Shown: positions 8,044 to 16,873 of the stretch, piece by piece
Numbering within the stretch: position 1 is the stretch's first letter
Layout of the letters: every line of letters begins with the position of its first letter
Origin: Rhodopseudomonas palustris
GTDB lineage: Bacteria > Pseudomonadota > Alphaproteobacteria > Rhizobiales > Xanthobacteraceae
Assembly: GCF_034479375.1 (NCBI RefSeq)
Contig: NZ_CP140155.1
Span: forward strand, 558,001-622,000
Direction: 5' to 3'
Length of the DNA: 64,000 bases
Made by a program: the position numbers and the translations under genes
The notes under the pieces: model-generated
Database searches by the model: none
The model's input: the letters and a program-made list of their open reading frames with translations, nothing else
Told to the model about the DNA's origin: nothing

Positions 8044-9147
8044 ATGGCCTTGTGGTTTGTGTTGGCGATCATGACGGCCGTCGCGGTGTTCGCCGTACTG
8101 TGGCCGCTCGGCCGAGGCGTCCGCACCGAGCGTCAGGGCAGCGAAGCCAATGTCTACAAGGACCAGCTCGCCGAGGTCGACCGCGACGCCGCCGTCGGGC
8201 TGATCGGCCCTGCCGAAGCCTCCGCCGCCCGGGTCGAAATCGGCCGCCGGCTGCTCGCCAGCGCCGATGCCGAAAGCAAGGCTCCGGTGACGACGCGCCG
8301 CGGGTTGCGGCGTGGGGTCGCGGTGTTCGCGCTGGTCGGCCTGCCGGCGCTGGCGCTCGCGGTGTATCTGCCGCTCGGCTCGCCGATGCAGGGCGACGAT
8401 CCGCTGGCGAGCCGCACCAAGACCGCGGCGGCCTCGCAGCCGCTCGAAAGCCTGGTGGCCCAGGTCGAGGCGCATCTGGAGAAGAATCCGACCGACGGCC
8501 GCGGCTGGACCGTGCTGGCGCCGGTGCTGACCAAGCTCGGGCGGTTCGACGACGCCGCGCGCGCTTACCGCAATTCGCTGACCTATGCGGGCGAAACCGC
8601 CGACCGCCACGCCGATCTCGGCGAGGTGCTGGTGGCGGCTTCGGGCGGCGTGGTGACGGCCGACGCCAAGTCGGAATTCGAGCGTGCGGTGAAACTGAAG
8701 GCCGACGATCCGAAGGCAGGGTATTTCCTGGGCCTTGCTGCCGAACAGGACGGGCGGCCGAAGGATGCCGCGGCGATGTGGCGCGCGATGCTGGCGAAGG
8801 CGCCGGCGGATGCGCCGTGGAAGCCGATGCTGCAGGCGCAGATCGCCCGGATCGAGGGCACGCCGCTGCCGGCGCTGCCCGACGAGACGATCGCTTCGGC
8901 GCAGAACATGAGCGAGGCCGACCGCAGCGCGATGATCCGCGGCATGGTCGACAAGCTCGCCGCCCGGCTGCAGCAGAACGGCGACGACGTCGAGGGATGG
9001 CTGCGGCTGGTGCGTGCCTATATGGTGCTGGGCGACGGCGACAAGGTGAAGCAGGCGCAGGCGCAGGCGCGGCAGGCGGTGGCCGGCAATGCCGAGCGGC
9101 TGAAGCAGCTCAATGACGGGCTGAAGACTCTCGGGCTGGACGGATGA
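8044..9147 (+). CDS. ccmI: Cytochrome c maturation protein CcmI (CycH)
   Basis: 367 residues from ATG 8044. The N-terminal part has two membrane helices (about 3-21 and 91-110) flanking a cytoplasmic loop with the CcmI signature VYKDQLAEVDRD. The C-terminal half is periplasmic, Ala-rich and TPR-like (GWTVLAPVLTKLGRFDDAARAYRNSL; GWLRLVRAYMVLGDGDKVKQA), which in the family chaperones apocytochrome c to the haem ligation complex. It is the first gene of ccmI-ccmE-ccmF-ccmH, equivalent to rhizobial cycHJKL. A gap of 129 bases separates it from ccmE. A FNR-type site lies upstream. Confidence 0.9.
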   Translation: MALWFVLAIMTAVAVFAVLWPLGRGVRTERQGSEANVYKDQLAEVDRDAAVGLIGPAEASAARVEIGRRLLASADAESKAPVTTRRGLRRGVAVFALVGLPALALAVYLPLGSPMQGDDPLASRTKTAAASQPLESLVAQVEAHLEKNPTDGRGWTVLAPVLTKLGRFDDAARAYRNSLTYAGETADRHADLGEVLVAASGGVVTADAKSEFERAVKLKADDPKAGYFLGLAAEQDGRPKDAAAMWRAMLAKAPADAPWKPMLQAQIARIEGTPLPALPDETIASAQNMSEADRSAMIRGMVDKLAARLQQNGDDVEGWLRLVRAYMVLGDGDKVKQAQAQARQAVAGNAERLKQLNDGLKTLGLDG

Positions 9148-9276
9148 CGACGAGGCCGGAGTTCATGCGGTTTTCCGACAAAATCGTCCGGCAAATGTCG
9201 CGCAAGCGCGAAACGCAACGATCAGGCGTCGACCATCACGGCGGCGCTCGGGATGCCGAAACAAGCAAGGCTCACC

Positions 9277-9774
9277 ATGACTCGTAAACAGCGGCGGTTG
9301 ATGATGATCGGGGGCGCCGGCGTGGTGCTCGTCGTCGCGGTGGGGCTGGTGCTGAACGCGATGCGCGGCTCGATCGTGTTCTTCTCGACGCCGCAGATGG
9401 TGCACGAGCAGCATATCGAGGCCGGCAAGCGCTTCCGACTCGGCGGCGTGGTCGAGCCCGGCTCGCTGTCGCGCGGCGAACAACTCGCGGTGGCCTTCAA
9501 GGTGTCCGACGGCGCCGCCACCGTGCCGGTGGCGTTCAAGGGCATTCTGCCGGATCTGTTCCGCGAAGGGCAGGGCGTGATCGCCGAGGGGGCGCTCGAC
9601 ACTGCCGGCGTGTTCAAGGCCGATACCGTGCTCGCCAAGCACGACGAAACCTACATGCCGAAGGAAGTCGCCGACGCGCTGAAGAAGCAGGGCCACTGGA
9701 AGGACGACTACGAGAAGAAGCCGCCGGGCGCAGGGCCGGCGGCCTCCGCCTCCGCGGCCGGACCGGCGCGATGA
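9277..9774 (+). CDS. ccmE: Haem chaperone CcmE (CycJ)
   Basis: 165 residues from ATG 9277 (MTRKQRR), chosen for the AAGG seven bases upstream; ATG 9253 would add eight residues. A single N-terminal anchor (about 9-28) is followed by an OB-fold periplasmic domain. The haem-attachment histidine H122 and axial ligand Y126 are present in [10 protein letters not shown]. CcmE holds haem covalently and hands it to CcmF/CcmH for attachment to CXXCH motifs. The tail is a Pro/Ala/Gly-rich extension after DYEKKPPG, common in the family. The stop overlaps the ccmF start by four bases (ATGA), indicating translational coupling. Confidence 0.93.
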   Translation: MTRKQRRLMMIGGAGVVLVVAVGLVLNAMRGSIVFFSTPQMVHEQHIEAGKRFRLGGVVEPGSLSRGEQLAVAFKVSDGAATVPVAFKGILPDLFREGQGVIAEGALDTAGVFKADTVLAKHDETYMPKEVADALKKQGHWKDDYEKKPPGAGPAASASAAGPAR

Positions 9775-11753
9775 TCGCCGAGGCCGGTCACTACGCACTG
9801 GTGCTGGCGCTGGCGCTGGCGCTGATCCAGTCGACGGTGCCGATCCTCGGCGCGCGGCTGGGCGACGGCGGGCTGATGAACGTCGCGCGCTCGACGGCGC
9901 TGGCGCAATTCGCCTTCGTCGCCGTCTCGTTCGGCGCGCTGGTCTGGCTCAACGTCACCTCCGACTTCTCGGTCGTCAACGTCTACGAGAACTCGCATTC
10001 GGCCAAGCCGCTGCTCTACAAGATCACCGGCGTGTGGGGAAACCACGAAGGCTCGATGCTGCTGTGGGTGGCGATCCTGGCGCTGTTCGGCGGCATGGTC
10101 GCCGCCTTCGGCAACAATCTGCCGCTGTCGCTGCGCGCCCATGTGCTGGCGGTGCAGGCCTGGGTGGCGAGCGCGTTCTATCTGTTCATCCTGATCACAT
10201 CGAACCCGTTCCTGCGGATTCCCAATCCGCCGCTCGAGGGCCGCGATCTCAATCCGGTGCTGCAGGATATCGGCCTCGCGGTGCATCCGCCGCTGCTGTA
10301 TCTCGGCTATGTCGGCTTCTCGATCTCGTTCTCGTTCGCCGCGGCAGCGCTGATGGAAGGCCGGCTCGACGCCGCCTGGGCGCGCTGGGTGCGGCCGTGG
10401 ACGCTGATGGCGTGGATCTTCCTCACGCTGGGGATCGCGATGGGCTCGTACTGGGCCTATTACGAACTCGGCTGGGGCGGCTGGTGGTTCTGGGACCCGG
10501 TCGAGAACGCCTCGCTGATGCCGTGGCTCGCCGGCACCGCGCTGTTGCATTCGGCGCTGGTGATGGAGAAGCGCAACGCGCTGAAGGTCTGGACCATCCT
10601 CTTGTCGATCCTGACCTTCTCGCTGTCGCTGCTCGGCACCTTCCTGGTGCGCTCAGGCGTCTTGACCTCGGTGCACACCTTCGCCACCGACCCGTCGCGC
10701 GGCGTGTTCATCCTGATGATTCTGTGCGTCTTCATCGGCGGCAGTCTGGCGCTGTTCGCGTGGCGCGCCTCGTCGCTGAAGCAGGGCGGGCTGTTCGCGC
10801 CGATCTCGCGCGAGGGCGCGCTGGTGCTGAACAATCTGTTCCTCACCACCGCCTGCGCCACGGTGTTCGTCGGCACGCTGTATCCGCTGGCGCTGGAAGT
10901 TCTCACCGGCGACAAGATCTCGGTCGGCGCGCCGTTCTTCAATCTCACCTTCGGGCCGCTGATGGTGCCGCTGATGCTGGCGATGCCGTTCGGCCCGCTG
11001 CTGGCGTGGAAGCGCGGCGACCTGCTCGGCGCGGCGCAGCGGCTGGTGGCCGCCGGCGTCGTGGCGCTGCTCGCGGTCGCGCTGGTCTGGGCCTGGACCA
11101 CCGGCGGCCCGGTGCTGGCGCCGCTGGCGATCGGACTCGCGGTGTTCGTGATCGCCGGCGCGCTCGCCGATATCGTCGAGCGCATCGGGCTGTTGCGCAA
11201 TCCGCTGTCGATCTCGTCGCGCCGCGCCCGCGGACTGCCGCGCTCGGCATGGGGTACGCTGTTCGCGCATGCGGGCGTCGGCGTGGCGCTGATCGGCATC
11301 GTCTGCGAGACCACCTGGAACAGCGAACACATCGCCGCGATGAAGGAGGGCGAGTCCGCCAAGCTCGCCGGCTACGAACTCAAATTCGACGGCGCGATGC
11401 AGCGTCAGGGCCCAAACTATCGCGAGTTGCAGACCCATTTTTCGATCAGCGAAGGCGGCCGGCCGATCGGGGTGATGACGCCGTCGAAGCGCAGCTTCTC
11501 GACCCGCGGAACCTCGACCACCGAGGCGGCGCTGCTGACGCGCGGCGTCAGCCAGCTCTACATCTCGCTCGGCGAGATCGACGCCGCGGGCGCAGTGACG
11601 GTGCGGATCTATCACAAGCCCTTCGTGCTGCTGATCTGGATCGGACCGCTGCTGATGGCGTTCGGCGGCCTGCTGTCGCTGTCCGATCGACGGCTGCGCG
11701 TAGGCGCGCCGAAACCCGCCAAGCCGCAGCGCGCGCTGCAGCCGGCGGAGTGA
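9771..11753 (+). CDS. ccmF: Cytochrome c haem lyase subunit CcmF (CycK)
   Basis: 660 residues with about 15 predicted membrane helices. The haem-handling WWD motif [19 protein letters not shown] (about 234-252) is intact, and family-typical segments such as [18 protein letters not shown] and the [13 protein letters not shown] loop are present. CcmF takes haem from CcmE and ligates it to apocytochrome c together with CcmH. Length agrees with the family norm of 640-670. It starts inside the end of ccmE (ATGA overlap). The next gene, ccmH, is separated by a 109-base gap almost filled by an inverted repeat, which is unusual within this operon. Confidence 0.95.
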   Translation: MIAEAGHYALVLALALALIQSTVPILGARLGDGGLMNVARSTALAQFAFVAVSFGALVWLNVTSDFSVVNVYENSHSAKPLLYKITGVWGNHEGSMLLWVAILALFGGMVAAFGNNLPLSLRAHVLAVQAWVASAFYLFILITSNPFLRIPNPPLEGRDLNPVLQDIGLAVHPPLLYLGYVGFSISFSFAAAALMEGRLDAAWARWVRPWTLMAWIFLTLGIAMGSYWAYYELGWGGWWFWDPVENASLMPWLAGTALLHSALVMEKRNALKVWTILLSILTFSLSLLGTFLVRSGVLTSVHTFATDPSRGVFILMILCVFIGGSLALFAWRASSLKQGGLFAPISREGALVLNNLFLTTACATVFVGTLYPLALEVLTGDKISVGAPFFNLTFGPLMVPLMLAMPFGPLLAWKRGDLLGAAQRLVAAGVVALLAVALVWAWTTGGPVLAPLAIGLAVFVIAGALADIVERIGLLRNPLSISSRRARGLPRSAWGTLFAHAGVGVALIGIVCETTWNSEHIAAMKEGESAKLAGYELKFDGAMQRQGPNYRELQTHFSISEGGRPIGVMTPSKRSFSTRGTSTTEAALLTRGVSQLYISLGEIDAAGAVTVRIYHKPFVLLIWIGPLLMAFGGLLSLSDRRLRVGAPKPAKPQRALQPAE

Positions 11754-11759
11754 ACGAAC

Positions 11760-11851
11760 GTCATCCTGAGGAGCCGCGTAGCGGCGTCTCGAAGGATGTA
11801 GCTGAACAATCATCCTTCGAGACGCATCCTGCGGATGCTGCTCAGGATGAG
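11760..11851. repeat. Intergenic palindromic repeat inside the ccm operon (CATCCTGAGGAG type)
   Basis: The stretch runs TCATCCTGAGGAGCC...GTCTCGAAGGATG, a short centre (TAGCTGAACAA), then CATCCTTCGAGACGC...GCTCAGGATGA. The two halves are largely complementary and would fold into one long cruciform or RNA hairpin. This type of element is frequent between genes in Rhodopseudomonas and Bradyrhizobium. Here it separates ccmF from ccmH, so it may act as an mRNA-stability or partial-termination element that lowers ccmH relative to ccmIEF. Confidence 0.75.
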
Positions 11852-11862
11852 GGGAGAGTGCG

Positions 11863-12363
11863 GTGCGAAAGTTCGCGACGGTAATACTTCTGGCCCTGTC
11901 GATGCTCGCCTTCGCCGCGCCACTGGCCCAGGCGGTGCAGCCCGACGAGGTGATGGCCGATCCGGCGCAGGAGGCGCGGGCGCGGGAATTGTCGCGCGAA
12001 CTGCGCTGCATGGTCTGCCAGAACCAGTCGATCGACGATTCCGATGCGACGCTCGCCAAGGATCTGCGGCTCCTGGTGCGCGAGCGGATCGCGGCCGGCG
12101 ACAGCAACAATCAGGTGCTGGACTATCTGGTCGCGCGCTACGGCGAATTCGTGCTGCTGAAGCCGCGCTTCGAAACCCACACGCTGGTGCTGTGGCTGGT
12201 GACGCCGCTGGTGTTGTTCGGCGGCGGGCTGGCGCTGTGGCTGCACGTGCGCAGACGCGCCCGCAATGCGCCGCGGGCGCTGGACGCGGCGCAGCCGCTC
12301 AGCGCCGACGAACAGGCGCGGCTGGAGCGGCTGATGGCGGAAGGATCCGACCGTCCGGTCTGA
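11863..12363 (+). CDS. ccmH: Cytochrome c maturation thioredoxin-like protein CcmH (CycL)
   Basis: 166 residues from GTG 11863, with GGGGAGA upstream. The signal peptide ends near AQAVQPDEV (about 25). The redox motif LRCMVCQNQS carries C49 and C52, which reduce apocytochrome disulfides before haem attachment. A single C-terminal membrane helix (about 107-125) and a cytoplasmic tail follow. This is the short alphaproteobacterial form without the TPR domain; that function is supplied by ccmI at the head of the operon. It is the last gene of the operon, followed by a convergent ferritin-like gene 30 bases on. Confidence 0.93.
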   Translation: MRKFATVILLALSMLAFAAPLAQAVQPDEVMADPAQEARARELSRELRCMVCQNQSIDDSDATLAKDLRLLVRERIAAGDSNNQVLDYLVARYGEFVLLKPRFETHTLVLWLVTPLVLFGGGLALWLHVRRRARNAPRALDAAQPLSADEQARLERLMAEGSDRPV

Positions 12364-12393
12364 TCCGATCCGCCAAGCGCCGCGTGTGTGGCC

Positions 12394-12882
12394 TCAGAAC
12401 GGCACGATTTCCATCGGCAGCGGCTTGCCGGCCTTGTGCAATGCGATCCAGCGGTGCAGTTCGGCGACGTGGCCGCTTTCCTCGGCGACGAACTCTTTCG
12501 CCAGCGCCCTGATTTCCGGATTGTCGGTGGTGTCGAGCACGTTCTTGTACCAGTCATAGGCGCCGGTCTCGGCTTCGAGCGCGATTTCCAGCGCCAGATC
12601 GCGACCGATGAACGGGTCGGTGCCCCAGATAGCCGCGGTCTCCGGGCTTTCGTCACCCGGCCATTTGAAATCGCCGATTTCCATCTCCGGCATGTCGCGG
12701 AAGCCTGCGCGCGCCTGGGCGTCGGCCTGATGCATCCGCGAGTAGTCCGCGAGCTGCCGGAACAGCTTCGAGACTTCCTTGTTGCCGCACGAATCCATCG
12801 CGTCGGCAAGCTGACCGAACCGCAGCGCCGCTTCCTGTTCGAGGCGGATCGAGTGCGCCAGAAACTCTTCGACCGTTTCCAT
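12394..12882 (-). CDS. Rubrerythrin/ferritin-like protein (ferritin-only paralogue)
   Basis: 162 residues from ATG 12882. The four-helix ferritin-like fold is suggested by EQEAALRFGQLADAM, FRQLADYSRMHQADAQARAG, EIALEAETGAYDWY and the iron-ligand motif EESGHVAELHRW (ExxH). These match, helix for helix, the C-terminal domain of the upstream gene (for example SRMHLAEVKARAG and EEAEHVRILEAW there), so the two genes are an ancient tandem duplication. Likely role: non-haem di-iron protein in iron storage or peroxide protection. It lies 68 bases downstream of the fusion gene and is probably co-transcribed. Function is inferred from fold only. Confidence 0.75.
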   Translation of the reverse strand: METVEEFLAHSIRLEQEAALRFGQLADAMDSCGNKEVSKLFRQLADYSRMHQADAQARAGFRDMPEMEIGDFKWPGDESPETAAIWGTDPFIGRDLALEIALEAETGAYDWYKNVLDTTDNPEIRALAKEFVAEESGHVAELHRWIALHKAGKPLPMEIVPF

Positions 12883-12950
12883 CTGAATATCCTTCGCTGT
12901 TCGGCTGCCGCCGGGTCGACGGCAGCCGTCTCCGATGTCGGATCTCGTCG

Positions 12951-13856
12951 TCAGGCGTTTTCAGCCGTCTTGGCGTGCTTGAGCGCCCATTCTTCCTGGG
13001 TGATCCAGGCTTCGAGGATGCGGACGTGCTCGGCTTCCTCGCCGACGAATTCCTTCGCCGCGGCGGCGACCTCGGGCGACTTGGTGGTCGCTTCGATCGC
13101 ACGGTAGAATTCGTAGCCGCGACGTTCGCCCTGCAGCGCCGCCTTCAGGCCGCCGAGCCGCGTCATCGAGGTGTCGGAGGCCCACACCGCCGCGCGCTCC
13201 GGGGTGGCGTGATCGGGCCACGCGTAGTCCGGCGGCACCGATTTGCTCACATCGATGCTGCCGGCGCGCGCCTTCACTTCGGCGAGATGCATCCGCGAGA
13301 ATTCGGCGAGCTGCGCGAACAGCTTCGCGACCGACTCGTTGCCGGCCTCGGCCATCGCCTTGGCGAGTTCGTCGTAATGCAGGGCGGCGTCTTCCTCGAG
13401 CTTGGCGGCGTAGCTGAAGAACTCCGGCAGCGTCGAGATTTCGAGGCCACCCTTGAAGCGCGCCGCGGCGTGAGTCACCGCGAGCTTCTGCGGCAGGGTC
13501 TTGTCGCCCTCGAACCGCACCATGATGTCCTCGTTGCGGACGAAGCACTGGCAGGCGAGGCGGTAGCGCGGCGGAATGTCGTTGACCTCGGCGTTGGCGA
13601 TCTCGTCCTTGGTGATCTTGCCGAGCTGACGCAGCACTTCCTTTTCCTTCTCGGTCAGCGCCACTGCGGATTTGGCCTTCGGATTGAAGTGCTCGACCTG
13701 CACCAGGCAGGAGCCGCATTCGCCGTCCTGACAATCGAACGGAATCGGGATCTTGTGCGCCTTCGCGACGGCGAGAATGGTGCCGCGATCGCCGGCGACG
13801 GCGTAAACGGTGACGTCCTTCGCCATCACGGGCGAAGAGAAGGTAATATTGGCCAA
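12951..13856 (-). CDS. [2Fe-2S] ferredoxin fused to a rubrerythrin/ferritin-like domain
   Basis: 301 residues from TTG 13856, chosen because AGGAGAG lies six bases upstream and the resulting N-terminus (ANITFSSPVMAKDVTVYAV) supplies the first beta strand of the ferredoxin; an ATG at 13826 has no ribosome site. The ferredoxin domain (1-110) has C42, C47 and C50 in DCQDGECGSC and a fourth cysteine in RLACQC (C102 or C104). After a linker, a four-helix ferritin-like domain (about 135-295) carries EEDAALHYDELAKAM and EEAEHVRILEAW. The fusion suggests direct electron delivery to a di-iron centre, either to reduce peroxide or oxygen or to load and release stored iron. It is the first gene of a two-gene unit. 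Confidence 0.8.
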   Translation of the reverse strand: MANITFSSPVMAKDVTVYAVAGDRGTILAVAKAHKIPIPFDCQDGECGSCLVQVEHFNPKAKSAVALTEKEKEVLRQLGKITKDEIANAEVNDIPPRYRLACQCFVRNEDIMVRFEGDKTLPQKLAVTHAAARFKGGLEISTLPEFFSYAAKLEEDAALHYDELAKAMAEAGNESVAKLFAQLAEFSRMHLAEVKARAGSIDVSKSVPPDYAWPDHATPERAAVWASDTSMTRLGGLKAALQGERRGYEFYRAIEATTKSPEVAAAAKEFVGEEAEHVRILEAWITQEEWALKHAKTAENA

Positions 13857-14206
13857 GGCGCGCTCTCCTGTTAGCTGGGTTAGGACCGACGCCGTACGGG
13901 CGTCCTTGATGCCGCCTTGGCAAGAAGCAGGCCACTGGAGATGAGCTGATATTTCAGTTAGTTGCGCAAATTCGTGCAGCAGCTCGCGCGGCGGCCGCGG
14001 ATCGGATTCCCGACACAAATGTACGAGTATTGACAAAACCGTGAGCTGATCGTGGGCCCTATCGCGACCAACCGTCGCGCCGGAATACCGCTAAGTTACA
14101 AAAGTTTAATGCCTCATCCAGCGCGCTGTAAGGAGCGAGCCCCCATCTTCAGACCAACCGGTGCGATCGCCCGCACCCCGACATTCGATGGTTCTGGAGA
14201 CCCTGT
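13857..14206. other. Divergent intergenic region between the ferredoxin-ferritin gene and degP
   Basis: 350 bases without a supported gene. It holds the AGGAGAG ribosome site for the minus-strand ferredoxin gene near its left end and must hold promoters for both directions. A TTGACA hexamer occurs at 14030-14035, but no good -10 lies 16-18 bases downstream. I see no clear Irr, RirA or FNR box. Confidence 0.4.
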
Positions 14207-15796
14207 ATGACCGACCGTTCTTCCGATCTCACCTCGCAGCCGTCCAGCCGGCCGGTTCGCCGCTCGCTGTTCTCGGCGCGGAAATTCGCGCTGATGGCGT
14301 CGGTGGTGGCCGGCCTCGGCGCGGGCGCGTTCGGGCTGTCGCAAGTCCCGGCTTCCGGCGATCTGTTCAGCACGCCGGCGCACGCGCAGGTCGGCAACGA
14401 GGTCCACAAGGCGCTGCAGCCGGTGGGTTTCGCCGACATCGTCGAGAAGGTGAAGCCGTCGGTGATCTCGGTGAAGGTCAACATCGCCGAGAAGGTGGCG
14501 AAGAACGACGAGCGCAGCGAGCGCAGCGAAGAATCGCCGTTCGCGCCCGGCTCGCCGATGGAGCGCTTCTTCCGCCGCTTCGGCGGTGAAATGCCGCCCG
14601 GCATGCGCGGCCATCCCGGCCGCGGCATGATGACCGGGCAGGGCTCGGGCTTCTTCATCACCGCCGACGGCTATGCGGTGACCAACAATCACGTCGTCGA
14701 CGGCGCCGACAAGGTCGAAGTCACCACCGACGACGGCAAGACCTACAAGGCCAAGGTGATCGGCACTGACCAGCGCACCGATCTGGCGCTGATCAAGGCC
14801 GAAGGCCGCACCGACTTCCCGTTCGCCAAGCTGTCCGAAGGCAAGCCGCGGATCGGCGACTGGGTGCTCGCGGTCGGCAATCCGTTCGGCCTCGGCGGCA
14901 CCGTCACCGCCGGCATCGTCTCGGCCTCCGGCCGCGACCTCGGCAACGGTCCGTATGACGATTTCATCCAAATCGACGCGCCGGTGAACAAGGGCAATTC
15001 CGGCGGCCCGGCTTTCGACGTCAATGGCGAGGTGATGGGCGTCAACACCGCGATCTACTCGCCCTCGGGCGGCAGCGTCGGCATCGCGTTCTCGATCCCG
15101 GCCTCGACCGTCAAGGCGGTGGTGCAGCAGCTCAAGGACAAGGGCTCGGTCAGCCGCGGCTGGATCGGCGTCCAGATCCAGCCGGTGACGCCGGAGATCG
15201 CCGACAGCCTCGGGCTGAAGAAGGCCGACGGCGCGCTGGTGGCGGAGCCGCAGGCCAACGGCCCGGCCGCCAAGGCCGGCATCGAATCCGGCGACGTCAT
15301 CACCGCCGTCAACGGCACGCCGGTGAAGGACGCGCGCGAGCTCGCCCGCACCATCGGCGGCTTCGCGCCGGGCAATACGGTGAAGCTCACCGTGGTCCAC
15401 AAGGGCGCCGATCGCGAACTCAGCCTGACGCTCGGCCAGTTGCCGAACCAGATCGAGGCCAAGGCCAATGACGACGGCGACAGCGGACGCCAATCCAGCC
15501 GCGGCGCCGAAGTGCCGCGGCTCGGCCTGACGGTCGCGCCGGCCAGTTCGGTCGCCGGCGCCGGCAAGGATGGCGTGGTGGTCACCGACGTCGATCCGAA
15601 GAGTGCCGCAGCCGAGCGCGGCTTCAAGGAAGGCGATGTGATCCTCGAGGTCGCGGGCAAGAATGTCGCGAGCCCGGGTGATGTCCGCGAGGCCATCAAC
15701 ACCGCCAAGAACGACAACAAGAACAGCGTGCTGATCCGGGTCCGCTCGGGTGGTTCGTCACGCTTCGTCGCGGTGCCGATCTCGGCCAAGGGCTGA
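14207..15796 (+). CDS. degP: Periplasmic serine protease/chaperone DegP (HtrA, Do family)
   Basis: 529 residues. A long N-terminal signal/anchor ends near AHAQ (about 63). The trypsin-like domain has the full triad: H162 in NNHVVDGA, D192 in TDLALIKAEG and S265 in KGNSGGPAF. Two PDZ domains follow (about 325-415 and 440-525; GLKKADGALVAEPQANGPAAKAGI and VVTDVDPKSAAAERGFKEGDVILEV). It degrades or refolds damaged envelope proteins. In rhizobia degP follows cycHJKL, and here the same order is kept but with the ferritin-like pair inserted on the other strand. Downstream is a two-component regulator, often linked to degP in alphaproteobacteria. Confidence 0.93.
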   Translation: MTDRSSDLTSQPSSRPVRRSLFSARKFALMASVVAGLGAGAFGLSQVPASGDLFSTPAHAQVGNEVHKALQPVGFADIVEKVKPSVISVKVNIAEKVAKNDERSERSEESPFAPGSPMERFFRRFGGEMPPGMRGHPGRGMMTGQGSGFFITADGYAVTNNHVVDGADKVEVTTDDGKTYKAKVIGTDQRTDLALIKAEGRTDFPFAKLSEGKPRIGDWVLAVGNPFGLGGTVTAGIVSASGRDLGNGPYDDFIQIDAPVNKGNSGGPAFDVNGEVMGVNTAIYSPSGGSVGIAFSIPASTVKAVVQQLKDKGSVSRGWIGVQIQPVTPEIADSLGLKKADGALVAEPQANGPAAKAGIESGDVITAVNGTPVKDARELARTIGGFAPGNTVKLTVVHKGADRELSLTLGQLPNQIEAKANDDGDSGRQSSRGAEVPRLGLTVAPASSVAGAGKDGVVVTDVDPKSAAAERGFKEGDVILEVAGKNVASPGDVREAINTAKNDNKNSVLIRVRSGGSSRFVAVPISAKG

Positions 15797-15861
15797 TCGC
15801 CACCCGACGCAGAGTTGGAGAGTGTCGCCGGCAATGTCGCCCCCGCTGACGGCGCTTTCCG

Positions 15862-15930
15862 GGGGACGGGTGAACAGCTCGTCCCCACCTTCTACCTTCC
15901 GGCCGGAGTAAGCCCCCCTCCGTCGGAAGG
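15862..15930. other. Two consecutive hairpins in the degP-response regulator gap
   Basis: GGGGAC (15862-15867) pairs with GTCCCC (15881-15886). A second, longer stem pairs CCTTCCGGCCGGAG (15895-15908) with CTCCGTCGGAAGG (15918-15930), with one internal mismatch/bulge. Neither is followed by a T-run, so these may be a weak terminator, an mRNA-processing element, or a structured leader for the regulator. Function is inferred only from folding. Confidence 0.4.
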
Positions 15931-16069
15931 ACCAGGCGGGCGGTGGAGTTCCCCCAGCTCCATCGCCCGCTTCCACGTCCGGTGGGCGCGTCGTGCCGCC
16001 TTGCATGAAGGCTGAAGTCCCGCCATGGTGCCAGAAACCGTGAAGCCCGCGAGCGAATCCGAACCCCAT

Positions 16070-16750
16070 ATGCGCCTGCTGATCATCGAGGATGACCGCG
16101 AATCCGCCGATTATCTGGTGAAGGCGTTTCGTGAAGTCGGCCACGTCGCCGATCTCGCCAGCGACGGCGAAGAGGGCCTCGCGCTCGCCGACAGCGGCGA
16201 TTACGACGTGCTGGTGATCGACCGCATGCTGCCCAAGCGCGACGGCCTGTCGGTGATCGGCACGCTGCGCGACAAGGGCAATCGCACCCCGGCGCTGATC
16301 CTGTCGGCGCTGGGACAGGTCGACGACCGCATCAAGGGCCTGCGCGCCGGCGGCGACGACTATCTGCCGAAGCCCTACGCCTTCGCCGAACTCTTGGCGC
16401 GAGTCGAGGTGCTTTCACGCCGCCACGGCGGCCCGGCCGAAGAGACCAGCTACCGCGTCGGCGATCTCGAACTCGACCGGCTGTCGCACCGCGTCACCCG
16501 CGGCACCGAGGAGCTGACGCTGCAGCCGCGCGAATTTCGTCTGCTCGAATATCTGATGAAGCACGCCGGCCAGGTCGTGACCCGCACCATGCTGCTGGAG
16601 AACGTCTGGGACTATCATTTCGATCCGCAGACCAACGTCATCGACGTCCACATCTCCCGCCTGCGCGGCAAGATCGACAAGGGCTTCGACCGTCCGCTGC
16701 TGCACACGATACGGGGTGCGGGGTATATGATCAGGGATGGTATGAGGTAG
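16070..16750 (+). CDS. OmpR-family response regulator, probable partner of the kinase at 18671
   Basis: 226 residues from ATG 16070, where the receiver fold normally begins (MRLLIIEDDRE); ATG 16025 in frame would add 15 residues, and neither start has a strong ribosome site. The receiver has the acidic pair D8-D9, phospho-acceptor D51 in VIDRMLPKRDG, and K101 in DDYLPKPYAF. The winged-helix domain ends with the typical TNVIDVHISRLRGKID and HTIRGAGYMI. Between degP and glnE in relatives, a regulator of this type is directly followed by its histidine kinase. Here the kinase is about 1.9 kb away, behind two AT-richer genes. Targets are unknown; CopR/CusR-type envelope or metal stress is possible. 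Confidence 0.8.
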   Translation: MRLLIIEDDRESADYLVKAFREVGHVADLASDGEEGLALADSGDYDVLVIDRMLPKRDGLSVIGTLRDKGNRTPALILSALGQVDDRIKGLRAGGDDYLPKPYAFAELLARVEVLSRRHGGPAEETSYRVGDLELDRLSHRVTRGTEELTLQPREFRLLEYLMKHAGQVVTRTMLLENVWDYHFDPQTNVIDVHISRLRGKIDKGFDRPLLHTIRGAGYMIRDGMR

Positions 16751-16873
16751 CGATATCCGGCGCGCGCGCCGACTTAAAGCATGAGTATCTGCGGATACGG
16801 TTGTTTAGTCATATCAGTCGGGTTGCAACTGAAGGTTATGGTCAAGTAAGTTCCCGCGCCGAATGGGGGAATC

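Noticed and set aside
14030..14035. TTGACA hexamer as the degP -35 box
   Set aside because: No acceptable -10 sequence lies 16-18 bases downstream, so a promoter cannot be supported here.
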